Below, in pieces: positions 35,178 through 47,400 of a DNA stretch of 64,000 nucleotides (the first letter of the stretch is position 1; each line of letters begins with the position of its first letter). Below the pieces are notes generated by a model. The model made no database searches. It worked only from the letters and a program-made list of their open reading frames with translations, and was not told the origin of the DNA. Source of the stretch: Choanephora cucurbitarum. Its lineage: Eukaryota; Mucoromycota; Mucoromycetes; Mucorales; Choanephoraceae. A program made the translations under genes and the position numbers. The stretch lies in assembly GCA_025331435.1 (NCBI GenBank), contig JAIWNI010000047.1, positions 165,052 to 229,051 on the forward strand, read 5' to 3'.

Positions 35178-36085
35178 CTACATAAGTATGCATTCACCAC
35201 CGAGACAACATAAAGCTCCGTCATTGTCCTCGAATCGATCATCTGCGTCTTGCTTTTCTTGATTGACTCTTTTTATAGCTTGTACTATACCATGAAATGT
35301 TTCATCAATCCTGATTCTTTCTTTGGCTGATGTTTCCAGAAACTCACACCCATATTGATTAGCTAGTGCTTTACCAACTATTTGTATATAAAATAAAGTA
35401 GGTGTGCGTGTTAGGGTTCCTCCTTTTTTTTGGGGTTCATGTTTAACACTTGCTATGTATAGGCACCTGTCGATCTTGTTCCATGTCGCACTTGTTGCCT
35501 ACTAAGATCACTGGTAATAAATCTACATCTTTTACGCGGACAATTTGCTCAACCAATTTCTGTATTTGTTCAAAAGATCGAAAGGAAGTAATATCATACA
35601 CTAGCACAAATCCTTCCCCGTTGCGCATATATTGTTCTCGCATAGCACTAATGATATCAATCTAAGCAAAAGACGATGCATTCAAGGGTCTCTTTAGTTA
35701 CCTATATTCTTCTTGTCCAGCAGTATCAAGTATGTCTAGCATAGCACATTCACCATCAATCACACATTGTTTTCGATATGAATCTAATCCAGATTGAGTT
35801 AAGATGATGCTAATAAACAGTAAATGCTTTCCCCTCTCTCCAAACCTTCAATTGTTGGATCATATTCGTCCACAAAATGAGATTTGAAAAACTGAATTGT
35901 GATAGCAGATTTACCAACACCTAGAAAATCTCTATAAGACTCTAGAGTAGAACAAAGTAAAACAAGCTTTACCTCCCTCTCCTATCATCACAATCTTATA
36001 TCTACACAGAAGAATTAGACTTTATTTCTCATTGCATTTTTCTCGAATATACACACTCTCGAAAAATAGTTGCTACTTTGGACAT
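35178..36085 (-). CDS. Ras-family small GTPase with C-terminal CAAX box
   Basis: Membrane GTPase switch for growth and morphogenesis signalling. Short exons with matching phases give [103 protein letters not shown] and ETSAKE. All G1-G5 motifs are present, including switch [10 protein letters not shown]. The P loop is GEGGVGKS, with Glu at the second position where Ras usually has Gly/Ala and the oncogenic-site region begins. The C terminus reads [10 protein letters not shown]: two Cys for palmitoylation and a CILM farnesylation box. It is mid-way between Ras and Rap/Rsr1 in its signatures. Its stop lies 22 bp from that of UTP7, so the two 3' UTRs must overlap. Confidence 0.93.
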
Positions 36086-36384
36086 ATTATTTTACAACAG
36101 AAAGAGAAAGAAACATTTTCGAAAAAATAAAAAGAGAGAAGAAAGTTATGTTTTCTTTATCTCCTTTTTTTTTGAAAAAGACTTGACAAGTGCATCATTT
36201 CCAGATACAATGAATTGTAAGCTATTTTGTTAAGGAGTTTATATATCAAACACAACACAAAAAAAAGAGGGAGAAAGAGATAGGAATAAAAAAGAAGTTA
36301 CAAAAAAAATAGGTGGTTTTTTAGGAGAAAAAAAAACCTAAAAAAGATCTAATCATACAAAATATACACAGAAAGAGTTTTTTT

Positions 36385-39365
36385 TTATGGAAAATCAAGT
36401 GCAGAATTATTGGTATCATTGGATGGAATCATCATTTCATTTGGGCCTTTGGAAGCAGATGTGCCAATCGCGCTATCTTGTGGATTAAAATGGTACATGG
36501 TCATCAGTTCTGTAGAAAAATTATCATTCACAAATTCATTGTTGATGAGCGAAGAAGGGTTTACGTTGGACAGAAAGGTATTTTGATAGGTATTCATCTT
36601 GCTCAGTACTTCGTCAAAAGAGATGTCTTCACCGAATGAAAACATGTTGGGTGTAAAATCATAGGGCTGCATAATGTCGTTTGTAGGCTGGTTGACAAGA
36701 TCATTGTTACCTTGATTGGCCAGAGGTGCTGCATAGTAATTATCTGAGTGAGAAAAGGTATTTGTACTACTGACACTGCTGCTGCTGCTATGACTATTGG
36801 ATTTGTTGGTGTTTGTGTATTGTGTTGGGATGAATGGATTACCCTGACCAGAAAAGGAAAACTGTCCGAAAGAAGAACCAGAAGTAGTAGAGGATGGTAG
36901 TTGAGCATCAAATGGAACAGGTTGCATAGCTTGTTGTTGATGTTGCTGTTGTTGCTGTTGATGATGATGATGTTGTTGTTGTTGTTGTTGTTGTGGTAGC
37001 CTTGCCTTTGATCTACTTATATTCGAAGAAGTTGGTGGTTGCATAGAAAGCTGAGGAGAAGGCATATGTTGGAACTCAGAAAAGGGTTTCTTTGGTTTCT
37101 GTTGTGGTAATTGTGGCTGTTTAGGCTTATGATTGCTAGATTCCACTGTCATGGCAGGAGAATCATGTGTAGCCTTGGCCTTTTTCTTCTTTCTGCTATT
37201 AGGATCTGCAGAATGTTGATGGTGTTTGATAACCAGTCGATTGGGCTGAGAGCCTGATGAATCAAGAGAAGTATTAAATGACATCAATGGTACACCATTA
37301 CTTGCATCGCTGTTGGGTCGATCTTTACGTTTGTCGATTGCACCAGGCGAAAAGACTACTTGGGCCGCTGTGATCACCGGCTGTCGTAGATTCATTTGTT
37401 GGTGTAACTGTTGTTGTAACTTTATATCATCTTCACGCTCTTGAGCCAGCAAAAAGCGATCATTGTATTGTTCAACTAAGTCAACCAAGGCCTCATAGAG
37501 CATAGAAGAAGTATCTTTGGCTTGAGGCAATCTATTTAAAGTAGCTAAGCAGAGATTGAAATTCTTTTGGGCATTGTATTTTTCGGGGTTGGCATTGGTA
37601 GCATTCATAATATGAATACGCAAGGCCATGACAAGCGCATAAGCCATTAAAGGCGATTTAGAGTGATAGACAAGTTCAGCAGGATCTAGTTTACTGGCTA
37701 AATCTGTAATAATAATGGCAGCATATGAACAAATATCATAAGAAGGACGGTTGCTTGTGTTTCGCGTTGTCAAGACATCATTCACATAAGGCCGATGAAG
37801 TAAGATCAGATTGGCGTACAGAAACATTTTCTTTTGGAGACTGATACGTGTTGAAATGAGCGATTCATCCTTGAACGTATTGGGTAACTGTGATAGAGGT
37901 GACTCTGGCTCTTCTGATTCTTCTCCTTCTTTGACTGGACTGATAATATCCATCAGCCAAGAATCCACACTGACCAAGAAAGCGTTATGTCTCTAAATCG
38001 AAATGATTGGGTCAGTCCTAAAAAAGAAATACGGGGAAATTTTTTTGCTTTTTTTTTCGATTTTTAAAAAAAGGTTACCTTTACGGGTCCTTGTATAATA
38101 AAAGGAGGAGGCGGACAATAATTGAATTTGATGACACGGGCTGTCACTTTACTAAGAGAGATTAAGGAATTTAAGCCATCGATCCATTGTGTAGCATAAT
38201 CATCGTCATTAGGCAATTTTGAGGGATAGGTCACATCTCTATTTGGAGAAAGCTAAAATTAGCTATTGTGTTATCTGTTATGATTAAAGCCTTGAACTTA
38301 CAGTACTTTTTCTTCAGTAGCTGAAGGTCGTCCATAAGTCATACTGACGGTACAGTCTGCAATGTAAGCAAGCCAAAATGTGCGAATGCAGAGTTGTCCA
38401 AATGAATCAGATTCTTTTGATATGAATGAACGATGAATACCGAGATCAAGAGCCATTCTAAAGGCATCACCAGCCCATAACCAAGTTTTGGTTAGATCTC
38501 GATGCCTCTTTTCTTGCTCGAGATGATTGGTCATGATCACCAATGCTAACACTGTACTGATACGAGGCTTGTCTTTATAGTAATGAACTAAGGCAGAGGC
38601 ATAATCAAGACAAGCTATGCCTAGATCATGAAAGGTGAATTGCTTGTCTTCAGTGTATTGACGATTCGATTCCACATGAGCAGCACGTCCGAACAAGGCA
38701 AAAAAGAAGAGAGGCGAAAGGTAACTACTGCTTTTCTTTTGAACAAGATCTAGCTGCTCAAGCATATCTGCCTTATTGATGATAGGGTAAAAAGGGTTGA
38801 GGTTATCATAATAGACATCAATCAGATAACGCTGATCGGCTGAGCTGATGTTAGGTGCAATGGGAGGAAGTGGTAAAGTGCTGAATGTGGGGTATTGGTC
38901 TTCTTTAATGATGACGGGTGGTTGACTTTGAGCTCGAAGGTATCCACAGAAGGATGTTTCACCAGTATAATGACCACTGTGTAATAAACCCGGTTTACGG
39001 AACACAGTGGTGGATGGTATGCTTTCACTGTTGGTGTTGGTTACTATCATTTCAGACGAATGCGATGCTTCTTCTGTTGAAGCAAAATGTTGATGATGGT
39101 GTTCGCACTGACAGTTTGCTCTGGTGCAAGGTTCGTGAGGAAGTGCATTAATGTCACAGCGAATTTTCTTTTTTTTACAGACATCGCATGCTTTGTTGTT
39201 AGGTTTCAGCCTGCGTTTTTCTGTCTGGCCTGATTGTTCTGGATAACAGAATTTGAACTCCACATCCGGTGTATTGGGACTTCTTTGTGATTTCAAAATA
39301 TCAATCGCTGTACTCTTTAGGCTGGTCAGAGAAGGAAAAGGTAAAGGCGGAGGTTCCTCATACAT
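36385..39365 (-). CDS. Zn2Cys6 fungal-specific transcription factor
   Basis: Three exons: 39365-38298, a middle exon (about 38240-38085: RDVTYPSKLPNDDDYATQWI) and 37993-36385; about 940 residues. The zinc cluster is KPNNKACDVCKKKKIRCDIN...EPCTRANCQCEH; the first half is canonical (C-x2-C-x6-C), the second half has unusual C-x4-C-x-C spacing. The fungal-specific TF homology domain follows: LIDVYYDNLNPFYPIINKAD, FALFGRAAHVESN, WLWAGDAFRMALDLGIHRS, IRTFWLAYIADCTVSMTYGR, with an intron shortly after. The C-terminal third is low complexity, including a His/Gln tract (36938-36993) and Ser/Asn/Pro-rich probable activation regions. The general layout resembles XlnR/carbon-regulator-type proteins; target genes are unknown. 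Confidence 0.88.
36938..36993 (-). repeat. Gln/His triplet repeat in Zn2Cys6 factor
   Basis: CAA/CAG and CAT/CAC codons on the minus strand code Q7-H4-Q6-H-Q3-type runs in the low-complexity C-terminal region. Confidence 0.85.
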
Positions 39366-39583
39366 TAGTAATACAAGAGTTAAAAAAAGAAGAAGAAGAG
39401 AAAAAAAGAAAAATTAAAAAAGAAACACAGAAAAGAGAGAAATAAGGGCGTACTACTTTTATCAGGCTCAACAAGATGTAGTACAGGAACAAAATAAAAT
39501 AGGACACAAAAGAAACGTTATGAGCGCGCTATTGTGGTCTCTTTTTCTTGCAAATAAACTAGTATGTAATATTTTTAATTTTC

Positions 39584-40446
39584 TTAAATGGTAAATCTAT
39601 TTTCACTTGTCTTAGCAGCAGAGTCACCGTGGGGTGTAAATTCTACAGTTAAGCTACTTTGAAGGTTAAGGAATTCTTTCAATTGACGACTATAAATAAA
39701 GAGAGAAAATTTTAGCAAGTCAGCTTTAGATGAACAGCATAAAAGTTTTCTTTTTCTTTACCCAATTGTTTCAATCTTTTCATTCTTTTCGGAGCTCTTG
39801 ATCCAGAGAGCAACTCTGTAAAACACCTTACGGACAGAAACAACAGCACCACAGATTTCATCCTCATATTCGAATTGTTCACCCAACATAGCAAGAATCT
39901 ATTATGGTAATAAGTATAAAGAGGGAGGGGGAATGCAAATCAATCATGCTTACCAAGTTGAGCCAATAATCATTAATGGCTTCACCAGTTCTGTTTCGAG
40001 GGAATTGGATACTGAATTTACCACCGTTAGCATTGGCAGCATCTTCCCATTCAGGACGAATGCCTTTCTTGAATACATGATAATTTGAGCTAACTTCGAG
40101 GTGGTTGACTTTAACGATGTTGTTATGAACTCTAAGAGTAGCAACATGTATGAGATTAATGGCCTGTTTTGCCTATCCTTCCTTTCAATCTATCCTTCTC
40201 TCTCTCTCTCTCTCTCTTTTTTCTTTACCCCCAAAAGTCTTCAACAGTGTCCACGTTGACAATTTCTTTCAAGTTTTGAGACCAAGAGGCAGCACTGGCC
40301 TTCTTACCGGGATTGTCAAACCATAAAGTCCAGGTGTTTTGGAGAGGGTGCTTTACGTTGTAGTTCTTAGGATCGTGAAAGACTGTCTTGATAGGCTCAT
40401 CTACACTAGGCTCATCAACAACAGGGCGTGTTTCTTGTTCAGTCAT
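39584..40446 (-). CDS. Translation initiation factor eIF4E (cap-binding protein)
   Basis: Binds the mRNA 5' cap and eIF4G in cytosolic translation initiation. Exon 1 starts at 40446 (MTEQETRPVVDEPSVDEP), then HPLQNTWTLWFDNPGKK, SWSQNLKEIV and DTVEDFWG. Later exons give VHNNIVKVNHLEVSSNYHVF, KKGIRPEWEDAANANGGKFS, WLNLLLAMLGEQFEYEDEIC, GAVVSVRKVFYRVALWIRSS and the end AKTSENRFTI. Cap-stacking tryptophans are in SWSQN and PEWED; the eIF4G-binding Trp is in VEDFW; the third pocket Trp is in VALWIRSS. Four exons; the exon 1/2 intron contains a TC microsatellite. The N terminus is acidic and short, like class I eIF4E. Confidence 0.95.
40196..40218 (+). repeat. (TC)n microsatellite in eIF4E intron
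   Basis: About eleven TC dinucleotides followed by T-rich sequence, within the first eIF4E intron and close to its donor (on the transcribed strand a GA repeat). Confidence 0.9.
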
Positions 40447-42990
40447 TTTTTTTTAAGTAAGAGAGGAAAAAAAAAGTAATTTATAAGGTGTACAAAGCTT
40501 TTTTTTTTTTTGAGATTAGACAGAGGTGACGCAACTTATTTTTTTTTCTCCATACTTTACTTTTTCTTGTATATGATATTTACAAAAAACTAAGTTATAT
40601 AAGTTCCTTATAATAAATAAAGAAAAATAGTTATGTACACAGCAAAAAAAAAAAAGAATATTTAAAATAAAAAAAGCTGAATTTGCGCATCCAATTGTAT
40701 AGAACACACACTCATACAAGAAATTTTTTTTTAGAGCCACAAAGGCTAAGTTGATTAAATGCTTGAGAGTCAAGTCACAATTACGATTTTAAGTTTCTGT
40801 CTTGGTATAAAGAAGGAAAATATAAAGGTCATGGTTAGAGAGTCTACTTGGAAGAAAGACAGTGGATGATATGCAATGTCTTGTCAAACAACAAATTTTC
40901 ATGTGGTTCAATAGATAGCAAAGACAAAAGACCAGCAGAACAATAGAGAAAGAGGAGTGTCATCAAAAGTGAGCTTCCAAGAGCATGCTAAAGATAAAGA
41001 AGGATAAAGCCCAATGACGACTGTTGCATCCTGCATGGGGGACAATCAATTCAGAGAAAGAAAAGTTGAATGAGAAGGCTGTGTTGCAAACTAGAAGATT
41101 GTCTGGTCGACAAGTTTATAAACTCAACAAAGACGAATGGAGTATTAGTCTGATTGCCACTTCTGCAGCTTGAAACCTGTAGGCTCAAGTAGGAAAGAAG
41201 GTTGAGATACCAAGAGAAAGCCAGTAATGTAATGTTTTATGAGTGAGAACTATATAATACAAAAGGCAAAACCCTATTGAGTAGGTATTGAGAAACCTTC
41301 AAAAGATATTCTGTTGTTTGCGGGTCATATAAAGAGATACGAAGACTGGTCAAGCAGAAGAGAACAAGAAGAAAGAGATGGGCTGATTACTAAAGCAAGC
41401 TCTTGCTGTTTAGTCAGTAAACAACCTTGAGTGCTTCTTATGAATGTGGTGCAAAAAGATTATTATGGACACAACTTTGTATGCCACAAATCTTACTCAC
41501 GAACTGCAATGACTTTTCCCTAACAATCAGTCGTATCTTTTAGCAGACAATACTGCTTTTCATGAAAATTACCTTTCTCCAAGATGCGAGCTTTATTTGG
41601 TGGACAAAAAGCTGGATGAGTTGATTACACCCTTTGGTAGGTTTGACTTTAGATATATATGCTACAACATGGCACTTTCTTGAGTATTTGCATTGTTTTG
41701 TAAGACAATTTCGTTTATACTTTTCTAGTAATTAGAAATGGTGAAAGATCTGACATAATCTGACCATCCATCAAACTGCCCTATATCTGACACCAAGCGC
41801 ACATAGTTTATCTCAAGTAGAACATGCACGTAAAAGGTACTTCTGCTGATGACACCTACTTCAGAAAAGAGCAGTGCGTAGATATTGCGGTAACCAAATA
41901 TGTCAGAAAAAGAAAAGCATGAAGAATGCACCTAGACAATAGCAAGCATATGTAGTCTGTGCGCAAGTTCAACTGCCAAGAATTCACAGCCTAACCAGCT
42001 GGTTGCAAATTTAGCAAGAAAGAGTTAGTTTTGGAGATAAGCTGAGGTGTTTCCTGATACGTATATTGAGAATTGAAAGCGTTCTCTCTCTCCTTCAACC
42101 GTCTTTGCAATTATGACAGTCGAAAGCACAAGAAGAGAAAGAATTGCATTGTGGGTATTGGATAATGTTATCCAAACCAAGAAACTCAAACGTAAAAAAA
42201 AACAAAACATGTGAATCCAAACAATGATCAAGTTAGTTGCTTTAGCCAAAACCAAGTCAACAAGCTCTTTGACCAAAGTCTGATGAAGGTTAAGGTTACA
42301 GAGCCTAGTTCAATGATGAAGATCGGCTCAGATAGGTCAAAAGTTAGAAACCTTCTTTCTTATAACAAAACCATTTGCTTTGCAAGTCTGTTTCAAGGGA
42401 GCTTCCTGTCACTGAAAGCATTCCCTCAGTCACCTTCCAAAGTAATAAGAAAAACTAAATAATAAAGTTAATGCTGATGCTATTGATTATTGGTCCCAGT
42501 TTCTTGGAATTTTTTAAGCAATAAATAACGCTTTCGATAAGGCCATTAATTGTCATTCTCAAAGCCAATAAAGTGTCTTCTTTGCTCCTCGCTTCTCTCA
42601 TTTGTCTGTCTGTTCCATCCCCTTAAAACTACTAGCACTCACTTTGGCACCATAGACCTTGATTCTAAATCAAGACCAAGATGATCGCTTATTTTCCTCT
42701 AATTGTTAGACACATTGCTTTACTAATCGATAAATGCAATCAGGCAAGTTTCCTTTAGGTACACCGACAATTACTTTTAGATACCAAAACAATGGAACAC
42801 CATTATCTGCAACAGACTGATATCAATGCAGAATGTTGGTACATGGTAAATATATTTAGTCGAACCGCGCATAAAAGTCCGGTGCCACATTTACCGGACA
42901 TTTGTTACCCAGTTGGAACATGTTCCTTACTGGCAACTATACATCAAAGTAATGCAAGCAGAACCATAGATCTACCTCTCTATCTGCGGT
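40447..42990. other. 2.5-kb spacer, no supported gene
   Basis: The left end contains the eIF4E promoter with A/T runs. The rest (40800-42700) has slightly higher GC than other spacers but no frame with codon character, no splice pattern and no family residues on either strand. The right end (42940-42990) is the eS6 leader. A non-coding RNA or an old gene relic cannot be excluded. Confidence 0.4.
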
Positions 42991-43983
42991 ATGAAGGTAC
43001 ATAGCATCATCCACATCAACATGCAACATACAAACACGACGCCACGCTCTACAGATGGATTCGTACTTTCTTGAATGGATTATTGATACATATTACTTTT
43101 TTTTTTGTATATTATGGATATATAGTTGAACATTGCCAACCCAGCCACTGGCTGTCAAAAATTGATCGAAATCGAAGATGAACGTCGTCTGTAAGTTGTT
43201 GAATGGAACCTCTTGTTTTTTTTTAAGAGAACATCAGCTTACTTTATTTTTCTCCAATGTAGTCGTGGCTTCTACGATAAGCGCATGGCCCAAGAAGTTG
43301 CTGGTGATTTCCTCGGTGATGAATTCAAGGGTTACGTTTTCCGCATTACTGGTGGTAACGACAAGCAAGGTTTCCCCATGAAGCAAGGTGTCCTCTTGCC
43401 CCACCGTGTCAAGCTTTTGATGTCCAAGGGTCACTCTTGTTACCGTCCTCGCCGTACTGGTGAACGTAAGAGAAAGTCCGTCCGTGGTTGTATCGTCGGT
43501 TCTGACCTCTCTGTCTTGTCTCTCGTTGTTGTCAAGCAAGGTGAACAAGACATTGCTGGTTTGACTGATACCACTGTCCCCAAGCGTCTCGGTCCTAAGC
43601 GTGCTTCCAAGATCAGAAAGTTCTTCGTAAGTGAGAATTGTGTGTATGTGTGTGTCTATTGAACCTATAGGCTAATATATTTGATTGTCTAGAACTTGAG
43701 CAAGGAAGATGATGTCCGCAAGTACGTTATCCGTCGTGAAGTCCAACCCAAGGCTGAAGGCAAGAAGGCTTACACCAAGGCCCCCAAGATCCAACGTCTT
43801 GTCACTCCCCTTACTCTCCAACGTAAGAGACACAGACAAGCTCTTAAGCGCAGAAGAGCCGAAGCTTCTCGTGAAGCCGAAGCCGAATACAAGCAATTGC
43901 TTGCTAAGCGTGTTAAGGAATCCAAGCAAGAAAAGGCTGAACGTCGTCGTACTTCATCCATGCAAAAGTCTGCTTCTGCTTAA
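42991..43983 (+). CDS. RPS6: 40S ribosomal protein eS6
   Basis: Small-subunit protein and classic target of TOR/S6-kinase signalling. Exon 1 codes only Met-Lys (42991-42996), followed by GTACAT and a 129-nt intron. Exon 2 from 43126 gives [20 protein letters not shown], which with MK restores the family N terminus. Later exons: [95 protein letters not shown], and a basic helix-rich C terminus. It ends [14 protein letters not shown], where the RRRTSS site fits the phosphorylated C-terminal serines. Strong preference for C-ending and AAG codons marks a highly expressed gene. Convergent with the Nup192 gene. Confidence 0.96.
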
Positions 43984-44430
43984 ATTCATTAAGAAGATTA
44001 GATTTTTCTCCCTCTCTTTCTCATCCACCTTTCTCACATACAACTCTATTTCTCTATCACTTCATTAAAAGAAAAAAAAAAGAAGACAGGCCATGCTTTG
44101 AAATGTTATCTTGTTTTTGTATAGAAAAGAATATTTATGTCTTTGAATGTGTAAAAAGCAATTGATTTGAATTAAGGGAATACATTAGAGCATTGTGAGC
44201 ATAACTTTATCTGATTTGATTTTCCAGTTGATAACTCAATGAGGCGCATACAAATAGAGTTGGGAGTAATGTGACAGATGGAGATTGATGTTGTGTTTCC
44301 TGAACATGCTTTTGTTTTTTCATTGATGCCTATTGTATGTTCTGCTGATTTACTATGGGCGAGTTAACAGAGAGAGAGAAAAGGATGTTATTTTATTATT
44401 CTATATCGAAACATGGTGTCCTCTCTCTTT

Positions 44431-47400
44431 TTAGTTATTAGCTGTACGATGATATATCTCTAGCTTGGTATTGATCATGTCAATCAATCGTGTTGCCTTG
44501 ACTTTTAATAGGGAAAGCCCACTCACTTGAATAAAGTTAGAAAAAGAATCTATAAAATACAAATATTTTTTTTTTTACCTGGATCAATGGTACTGCTCCA
44601 ATGGTGTTCTTCTTCTGTATCTGGCACAATACGATGAACCAAATCCTTATTTATATTTAATTGAGTAAATAAGTTGTGTAGTTGATTGAACCCTTTTTCA
44701 GCCTAACAATTATAATTTTTTTTTTTAGTCAATTCATTGTATAGATTTCCTTATTGATTGATACGTTACAAAATGATCCTTGTAGCCTATACGACAACTG
44801 AGAGAGGCCATGATATGTGCCACTAGACTGATTTGTTTCAGATCAAGTAATGTCAATTGACGTTGCTCGATAGATTGGAGGATATTTACAAGTGCTTGTT
44901 GTTGGTTTCGAACCCAAGTTTCCATCTGTATAAAACACATTTAGTCTATTGAAAATCATGATCTTTTTTTTTCTTCTTACGTTTAATAACACCTCATCAT
45001 TTTGGCCTTGGTATGTACAGAGAAGGGTAGTCATTAATTGAAGTGTTGGCATGATTAATCGATGATATCTATTGTTTAACTCCTTGGTAGCTTCATCACC
45101 TGCTTCCACAAAGTCCTGTCGTTGTACCTTCATGTATTGGCACTCACTCAGCACTTCAACAATACGATGGTTACATAGCAGATCAGCACCTTTTAGATCT
45201 CTTGCTAGTCGAAGTAGAATGGAAGTTTTGGCTTCAAAAATATAAAGAGGCAATAAGGGAGCTATCATATAACACATCATCAGTTTAAAAACAGAATAGA
45301 GAGTTCATCATAATAGATAAAAACTCACCATCAATTTGTTCCAATAAGTTAGATAAAGGTTTATCATCAGCACGAATCATTTGAATGGCGGCCTGTAAGA
45401 AATTATGTCCTATGAGTTGAGACTGAATGACTTGACTACCAGCTCGAAGAGCTAAAGAATTCAGGGCGTCCAATGCTATATAGGCTGATGTCTTCCAAAT
45501 AGTAGAACCATGGAATGCATCTTCGCGCAACGTATTAATCACATGAGCATGATTAGCCAAAACAGCGTCCAGGATGTGCTGTTCCAACTGTTGTGAAGCA
45601 GCATCTCGCTCATGTCGTGTCACATAGATCAAGAAACTGGTCAAGGTAAGATACATGTTACCACGAATCACCACAGTCGAACTCTCTTGAGAGATGCAAG
45701 TGATGATACCTCCAAGGATCAAACGTAACTTCTCTACAGGCAATTGGGATGTGCGTCTTGTGGACATGCTCTCTTTGAGCTTATTGACCAAATTAAGTAT
45801 GATCTCACTCATGCTCTTCAACATAGGTTCATCGTAGCCCTGATGGTTGTTCTGAGAGAGCTTGAGTAAGAGCATAGTGAGCATCTCGTGAATGATTGTC
45901 TCGCGGGCCACATTAGGAAGCAGATCGAATCCTTCAATCACAGTGATATGAACAAGATCTTTCCAGGCACACAAACAGTGCAGCTTAGCATGAGCAATTT
46001 CTCGATGATGGTTGCTTGAGATGGCTTGAGCTAAAATCTGACCAATTTCGCTCTCGGCCACTGGATTGTCTTGCAACTGATAGGCCTGTTGATGTGCTTT
46101 GAGACGCTTGTAGATAGCACGGATATCATAGACGAGACAGCCACGCTCGTTTTGTATTTGGTGTTGGAAGAAATCAAGGCCGACAAAGAGTTGAGGATCA
46201 AATGATTCAGTGACAAGCTCAGTCATGCTGTCAAACCAGGTAAAATCAAGAGAGCTGATTAATTCTAGCATCTTTGCTAAAGGCTGTTGGTATCTGGAAG
46301 TATGGCGAGGGTTAGAGGATGAAGCAGGTGCTGGAGAAGATGAAAAGAGGTTGCCAGATTCCTTTCTTTGACCGTCCATGTGAGCGTCCATCATGTCGCT
46401 ATCTTCAGAGGAAACGGTAGGCTTACGACCATACAGCAGTTCAAGCAGCTTGGCTGCCTCTTGCTTTTGTCCCATATGCATGGTTGTCTTGAATTCCAGT
46501 ACGATGGTCTCGAGCAACCAAGCACGTTGATGTAATTTAGATCGTAAACGGAAGTAATCAGTCACTACGCGGGTACCGTCAGCAGAGGAAAGAGTGCCAG
46601 CAAAATGAGTAGCAGCACTCTTGTCCAAAGCAATTTCATCCTCAATACGAGGTGTCATGGCATCGAATTGTTTGTAAAAGAAGTTTTCTCGGTTACGCAA
46701 ATAACGAAGGGTTGAAGTAGAAGTATATCGTTTGGAACAAAGACGATAGATTAACTCGTAGCATTTCTCAGCCAAGATAGGGTGTGTGTCGATCAAGAGC
46801 TTTGTTTGTTCAACATCATCTATCATGGCATCCTCTCCATTCAAGTGACCGGTTTGAGAGATACCTCGGCGCAAGAGCTCAAGGAGGGCGTGGAAACAGA
46901 CAAGTCGAGGCTGATTATCTATTCTGTCTTGAACACGATCGATGGAAGCAACACCAGAGGAGTCGTAGCCAAGTAAAAATTCAACCAGTGAATTGCTACC
47001 GACCGTCTTGCGTTGCGTACTCTCTAGCAACAGATCCATGATAGCGAGACACATGGAGGTACTTGTGCTCATCTTGAATTCAACAGGATATTCATGGATA
47101 TTACTGAGTGTCTCTTCCGCAAGCCAGAATGGAATACTGTTGAAATCGAAATCAAAATCATCATAGGTTGTGCTTTCAGCTATGTTCAATAAAAGTCGTT
47201 GGCTGAAACCATAGACGATACGTTCAGCCATATCGCTTGAGCTCAGAACAGATGTGATGCCAGAAGCAAGGTTACTGAATAAGTTGGCATAGGCTGTTTG
47301 AGACAAGGCTGTTTGATCTTGTGAGAGACCTGTTTCTTTGCTGTCATCGTTGGTGAGCTTATGGAGGATTCGAGTGGCCAGGTAACAGACTTGTTCACTT

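Noticed and set aside
43234..43929. Antisense frames over eS6
   Set aside because: Produced by the strongly biased codon use of eS6.
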